Positions 34,191 through 37,136 of a stretch of DNA of 37,136 bases are shown here, piece by piece (positions within the stretch are counted from its first letter, which is position 1; each line of letters starts with the position of its first letter). Where the stretch lies: the NCBI GenBank assembly GCA_003254885.1, contig QANT01000056.1, positions 1 through 37,136 on the forward strand. The letters are read 5' to 3'. A program made the translations under genes and the position numbers. This stretch comes from Purshia tridentata (taxonomy: Eukaryota; Streptophyta; Magnoliopsida; Rosales; Rosaceae). The notes under the pieces were generated by a model, which saw only the letters and a program-made list of their open reading frames with translations, ran no database searches and was not told the DNA's origin.

Positions 34191-34530
34191 ACACTAGTGC
34201 TTCTTTGACCATGTACATGTTCTTTCAACTGGAGAAACATAAATAATTGTAACAAAGAGAAAACAAATAATATAAATAGGAAAAAGAAGGATTGCGTACA
34301 TAAATTTAAAAGTAATAATGAACTTAATAATTAATATTATACGGCGCTCCCCTACATCACGGCTGCCGTAATCCACTATAGTGTCTCGGTGCACTTACAT
34401 CACTGCTGCCGTATGCTTAATGTGGGGCTCGGTCCCACCACCGACATACGCATATAATTGTTCTCATCACATGCCACCAACTATTTGGATTGTCTTGATA
34501 ACCGTGAATCAAGATATATTCAAGCGAATT

Positions 34531-34907
34531 GGGTCCTCAAACTTGAGGACAACTTCTCCTCAAGCTCACCAAAAGTCATCATTCTACCGTGCCAATTTAA
34601 AATCGGAACCATTCAATTTTTAGATTATCTAATAAAAATTATCTCTACAAAAAATCAACTCAATCGAAAATGGTTTAATTATACAATTGTTAATGAATAA
34701 ATATAAGGTCATGATTAAAAGACTAAACCATGTATCTATTGGTATAACAGTTATACAATCAAACGATTTCCGATTGAGTTGATTTTTTTCAAAAATGATC
34801 TTTATTAGGTGATCTAAAAATTGAACGGTTTTGATCTTGAGCCGACATGACGAAATTATGATTTTTGGCGGACTTGAGAACAAAATTGATCCTCAAGCTT
34901 AAGAACC
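34531..34907. mobile_element. Foldback MITE with long terminal inverted repeats
   Basis: The left end (GGTCCTCAAACTTGAGGA) pairs with the reverse complement of the right end (GGTTCTTAAGCTTGAGGA). Complementarity runs inward through CCAAAA.TCAT, CCATTCAATTTTTAGAT and AAAATCAACTCAATCG. The element is about 377 bp and non-coding, and the open frames in it are shadows. Flanks aagcgaattg and aagcattg look like an eroded target-site duplication of about 8-10 bp, which would suit a Mutator-like element. That class call is tentative. Confidence 0.75.
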
Positions 34908-34934
34908 AAGCATTGTCCTATTCAAGCAGTCATC

Positions 34935-35270
34935 CAATTTTATGAAACAAGATTCACCTTCCTCGCCTCACTATTACCATCCACAACACAACTCACTGCT
35001 ATCTCAAACTTGTTGGTCGCACGAGATCTCCATCATTCCTGTAATCGATTTTAACTTCACTGCAAATCCCAAATCCCAGACCACCTAAATGCATTCAGTA
35101 GTTGTTCTGCATATACAGGCCAAGTCCCAATTGGCACACCAAATTACAAGCTCTCCCTTCTAGTGAGATATGAACGCCTCATATGGTATGGGCCTAACCC
35201 ACACCTGTAATCCACAGATGACCTCCCTCCCTTCAATCATTTCTAAGAATCCTTCTGAAAGCACATTTAT
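34935..35270 (-). pseudogene. UGT pseudogene fragment (C-terminal third)
   Basis: In shifting frames the minus strand shows pieces of a UGT71-like C-terminus in the correct order. These are VLSEGFLEMIEGREVICG (from about 35264), then a collapsed PSPG region (GVPIGTWPVYAEQ-like near 35100-35150). After that come LNAFR (about 35090), a KIDYRNDGDLV-like stretch and KFEIAVSCVVDGNSEARK near 34970-35030. Most of the PSPG box between WAPQ and ESLW is deleted, several frameshifts are present, and the N-terminal two-thirds is not found. It lies in the same orientation as the intact UGT, so a tandem duplicate that decayed is likely. Confidence 0.85.
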
Positions 35271-35952
35271 GCCCAGATCACAACAAAGCTTAGTTCCAAC
35301 TATCCAAGAAGTGCACACAAAACTACTCAAATAAGTTCTACACATCAACAAACATGACCAAAAAAAACACGAGGAATAAGGTTGATTCAATCACAAAGTC
35401 CAAACAAAATAGCTTAAAAGAAACAACCAATCCGAGAAACCAAGAATCCATGACAAGTCACAACATTGAGTGAACACAGTTAAGTTATATAGAATCCAGT
35501 TTCATGAAAAATGCATATTCAACTCCAAGCATCCAAATTCTACAAGCACGAAGTGAACATAGCTACAGAGAAGTAAAGGGTGTGTCTGCTGTTCTGAGAA
35601 ATTATTTCTGTACCATTTTCCACACTCAATTAGCTAGCAGAACCAGATCTCAATTTCCACAAGCACACCATAAAAGTTCAATCTTGTTCAACTGAATTTA
35701 AATAACATCACAAAATTCATATGAATTGCCCTCTTAATTACCAAAAAAAGGGGTTTAATTATGAAAAGGAGAAACAAAGTTTAGGCTAAATTGTCAAACT
35801 TGATAACAGGAACACGAAACGCTCCACTTTTTTTTTTTAACAATTAAGAGAAAATATTACATCAAAAATCTTTCCCAAGAGAAAAAGCAATTATACAGTC
35901 ATAGTGTACCATGAAAAGCGATTATGCATAAATCACCGTCGGACGGCGGCGA

Positions 35953-36375
35953 TCAGTAATCGACGACCTCGGAATCGGCGAGCGATCTGGAGTGCTGGAC
36001 GAGGGATCGGCCGATGGAGTTGATCCACTCCTCCTTCTCCTTCTCGGAGTCGGCGATGAAATACATGGTGTCGTGGGAGGCGGTGGAGAGCTCGAAGGCG
36101 CAGGGCTTGTGGAGCACGTCCTCGGCGCCCTTCACGGTCAGGCACGTGCCCACCGGGATCACGCCACGTGGCGTGGACGAGCGGGTGACGTGGCAGTCCT
36201 TGAACCAGAAGAGCTTGCCTTGTTTGAGGACGAACCAGCGGCGCCGCCAGGTCTTGATGTACTCGCCTTGCTTGGTCAACCACGCCGCGCGTTCTGGGTT
36301 GGACCAGAAGTCGATGCCCTTGTAGTCTTCTGGGCTTGGGTCTTGGCCCGTCGCGGCCCGCCACAGGCCCTCCAT
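35953..36375 (-). CDS. PH1: Pleckstrin homology domain protein PH1
   Basis: A small protein consisting almost wholly of one PH domain, which binds phosphoinositides. Arabidopsis PH1 (At2g29700) binds PI3P and acts at late endosomes. The frame gives 140 residues without introns. The N-terminal MEGLWRAATGQDPSPEDYKG block is family-specific. The PH core has AAWLTKQGEYIKTWRRRWFV (beta1-beta2, with basic residues for lipid binding), KLFWFKD, and the C-terminal helix EKEKEEWINSIGRSLVQHSR with its invariant Trp. The gene is strongly GC-rich relative to the flanks. A longer frame on the same strand (35933-36634, 233 codons) overlaps it and is a shadow of this GC bias. Confidence 0.95.
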   Translation of the reverse strand: MEGLWRAATGQDPSPEDYKGIDFWSNPERAAWLTKQGEYIKTWRRRWFVLKQGKLFWFKDCHVTRSSTPRGVIPVGTCLTVKGAEDVLHKPCAFELSTASHDTMYFIADSEKEKEEWINSIGRSLVQHSRSLADSEVVDY

Positions 36376-36969
36376 TAGTGATTTGCTTCAGGAGCACGCT
36401 TGCTCTGCTGTGCGGTGTGCAGCCGATTAATTCGAGAGAGAGAGAGAGAGGGAGGAATGGGCATACGGGTTTTATTTCACGTTTGGTTTGGGATTCTGAA
36501 ACCGAATCAGTTTCTTGTCCTAATTTCGCAATTCGAAATGAAGTGATGAAGAAGAAGAAGTTCTTGTTGATTAAACAAAATAATGAATAAATAAGAGATG
36601 CGCAGCTAGCTGAGAAGAAACGTTGTCGTCTCATAGAATAATACAGGTCATCATGTTGAGAGACAATGACTATCCATATCTCTACTTTCTGATTATACTA
36701 TAATTTTTTTCCAGAAATGTCCAATATATCCTCGAATAGAATTAAAATATAAAAAATACAGAGGGACCCATTGTCGATTATCCCCTCAGCGCTGCCAGCC
36801 ACCTCATCTGAAAGCATCTTCTTGCCAAGTGTGCTGAACATCCTGGACCTGGGTCCCGGGAGAGAGTTTGCAAAGGTTTTGTTTCAAGGGTCATTTTGTC
36901 AACAACGATTAATATTTGATATGCTGGCAAAGTGGGGGAGGGGTCTACGTTTGCTTACTAGTTTACTAC
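36376..36969. other. PH1 5'UTR and promoter region
   Basis: The PH1 leader probably includes the GA/CT run at 36434-36451. The rest, including an unremarkable open frame at 36771-36989, gives no recognisable protein or RNA. Confidence 0.5.
36434..36451. repeat. GA/CT microsatellite in the PH1 leader
   Basis: About nine GA units (CT on the gene's sense strand) lie roughly 60-75 bases upstream of the PH1 start codon. Pyrimidine-rich CT runs are common in plant core promoters and leaders. Confidence 0.9.
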
Positions 36970-37136
36970 GGCTCTGTTTGGGATTGTAGTGAAATATCTA
37001 AAAACTGTAGTGAGTGACAATTCTAGGTCACTCACAACAGTTTTGGTGTTTGGTAAAAATTTAAAAACTATAGTGACTCACAATTTAAGGTCACTAACTA
37101 TAGAAACTCACTACAACTTGAAACCTGTTTTTCAAA
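36970..37136. mobile_element. MITE cut by the window end
   Basis: The element begins GGCTCTGTTTGGG, a terminal repeat style common in plant hAT- and Harbinger-type MITEs. Inside is a hairpin (37001-37018 against 37027-37044, 17 of 18 pairs) and repeated GTAGTGAGT/ACTCACTAC motifs in both orientations. The window ends in ...TTTTTCAAA, so the matching right terminal repeat should begin within a few bases after position 37136. Confidence 0.6.

Larger units (their letters stand above)
34131..35952. other. Region between UGT and PH1: promoter, MITE, UGT relic
   Basis: This region contains the UGT promoter (34131-34330) and an imperfect direct repeat (tacatcacggctgccgta at 34353-34370, with one change at 34396-34413). 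It also contains a foldback element (34531-34907), a decayed glycosyltransferase fragment (about 34935-35270) and, near 35830-35952, the PH1 3'UTR with a T-rich run. Nothing is recognised in 35300-35800. Confidence 0.7.

Noticed and set aside
35933..36634. 233-codon open frame overlapping PH1 on the same strand
   Set aside because: It is a shifted frame over the GC-rich PH1 coding sequence and gives low-complexity Arg/Pro-rich protein with no family likeness; the PH1 frame is clearly the real one.
36771..36989. 72-codon plus-strand frame near the right end
   Set aside because: No recognisable domain; it runs into the MITE at 36970.
1..37136. CRISPR arrays, operons, phage or bacterial defence genes
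   Set aside because: Nothing of the kind is present; this is plant nuclear DNA with spliced genes, and the repeats are microsatellites and MITEs.

Overview
This is nuclear DNA of a eudicot plant. The genes have many short introns with GT..AG borders, the spacers are AT-rich, and the products are plant-specific: a plant DDB2 with zinc knuckles, an AMT1 ammonium transporter, a DYW-type PPR editing factor, a UGT71-type glycosyltransferase and a non-specific phospholipase C. From protein resemblance recalled from memory, a Rosaceae genome is my best guess, but nothing in the sequence proves it. One N at position 391 indicates draft-quality sequence.

Layout. The minus strand carries DDB2 (1414-5162, 11 exons). 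The plus strand carries a plastid-type cis-prenyltransferase (6531-8195, 3 exons, probable 3'UTR intron) and an AIRP2-like RING E3 ligase (10571-13036, 5 exons). The RING gene has a piece of chloroplast DNA with the plastid tRNA-Phe inside its third intron. All other genes are on the minus strand: AMT1 (13359-14762, intronless), NPC1 (15766-18220, 3 exons), villin VLN1 (19055-25927, 22 coding exons including one of 11 nt), a CBM20 starch-binding protein with two frameshifts (27428-29317), an OTP81/QED1-like DYW PPR protein (30014-32239), a UGT71-like glycosyltransferase (32685-34130), a decayed UGT fragment (about 34935-35270) and the pleckstrin-homology protein PH1 (35953-36375). Spacers hold several foldback elements (8627-8905, 9213-9496, 34531-34907, and one cut by the window end at 36970), a possible solo LTR (about 579-1000) and microsatellites.

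Context. These are independent housekeeping or metabolic genes, not an operon or cluster. From memory of Arabidopsis locus numbers, DDB2, CPT and a RING gene lie together on chromosome 5 (around At5g5876-At5g5879). PH1, UGT71C, OTP81 and VLN1 lie together on chromosome 2 (around At2g2970-At2g2989). The window therefore looks like two ancestral syntenic blocks meeting between the RING gene and VLN1. I found no new multi-gene system. The most notable items are the plastid insertion with its tRNA, the paired frameshifts in the repeat-bearing starch-binding protein, the 11-nt microexon, the glycosyltransferase relic and the hairpin elements.
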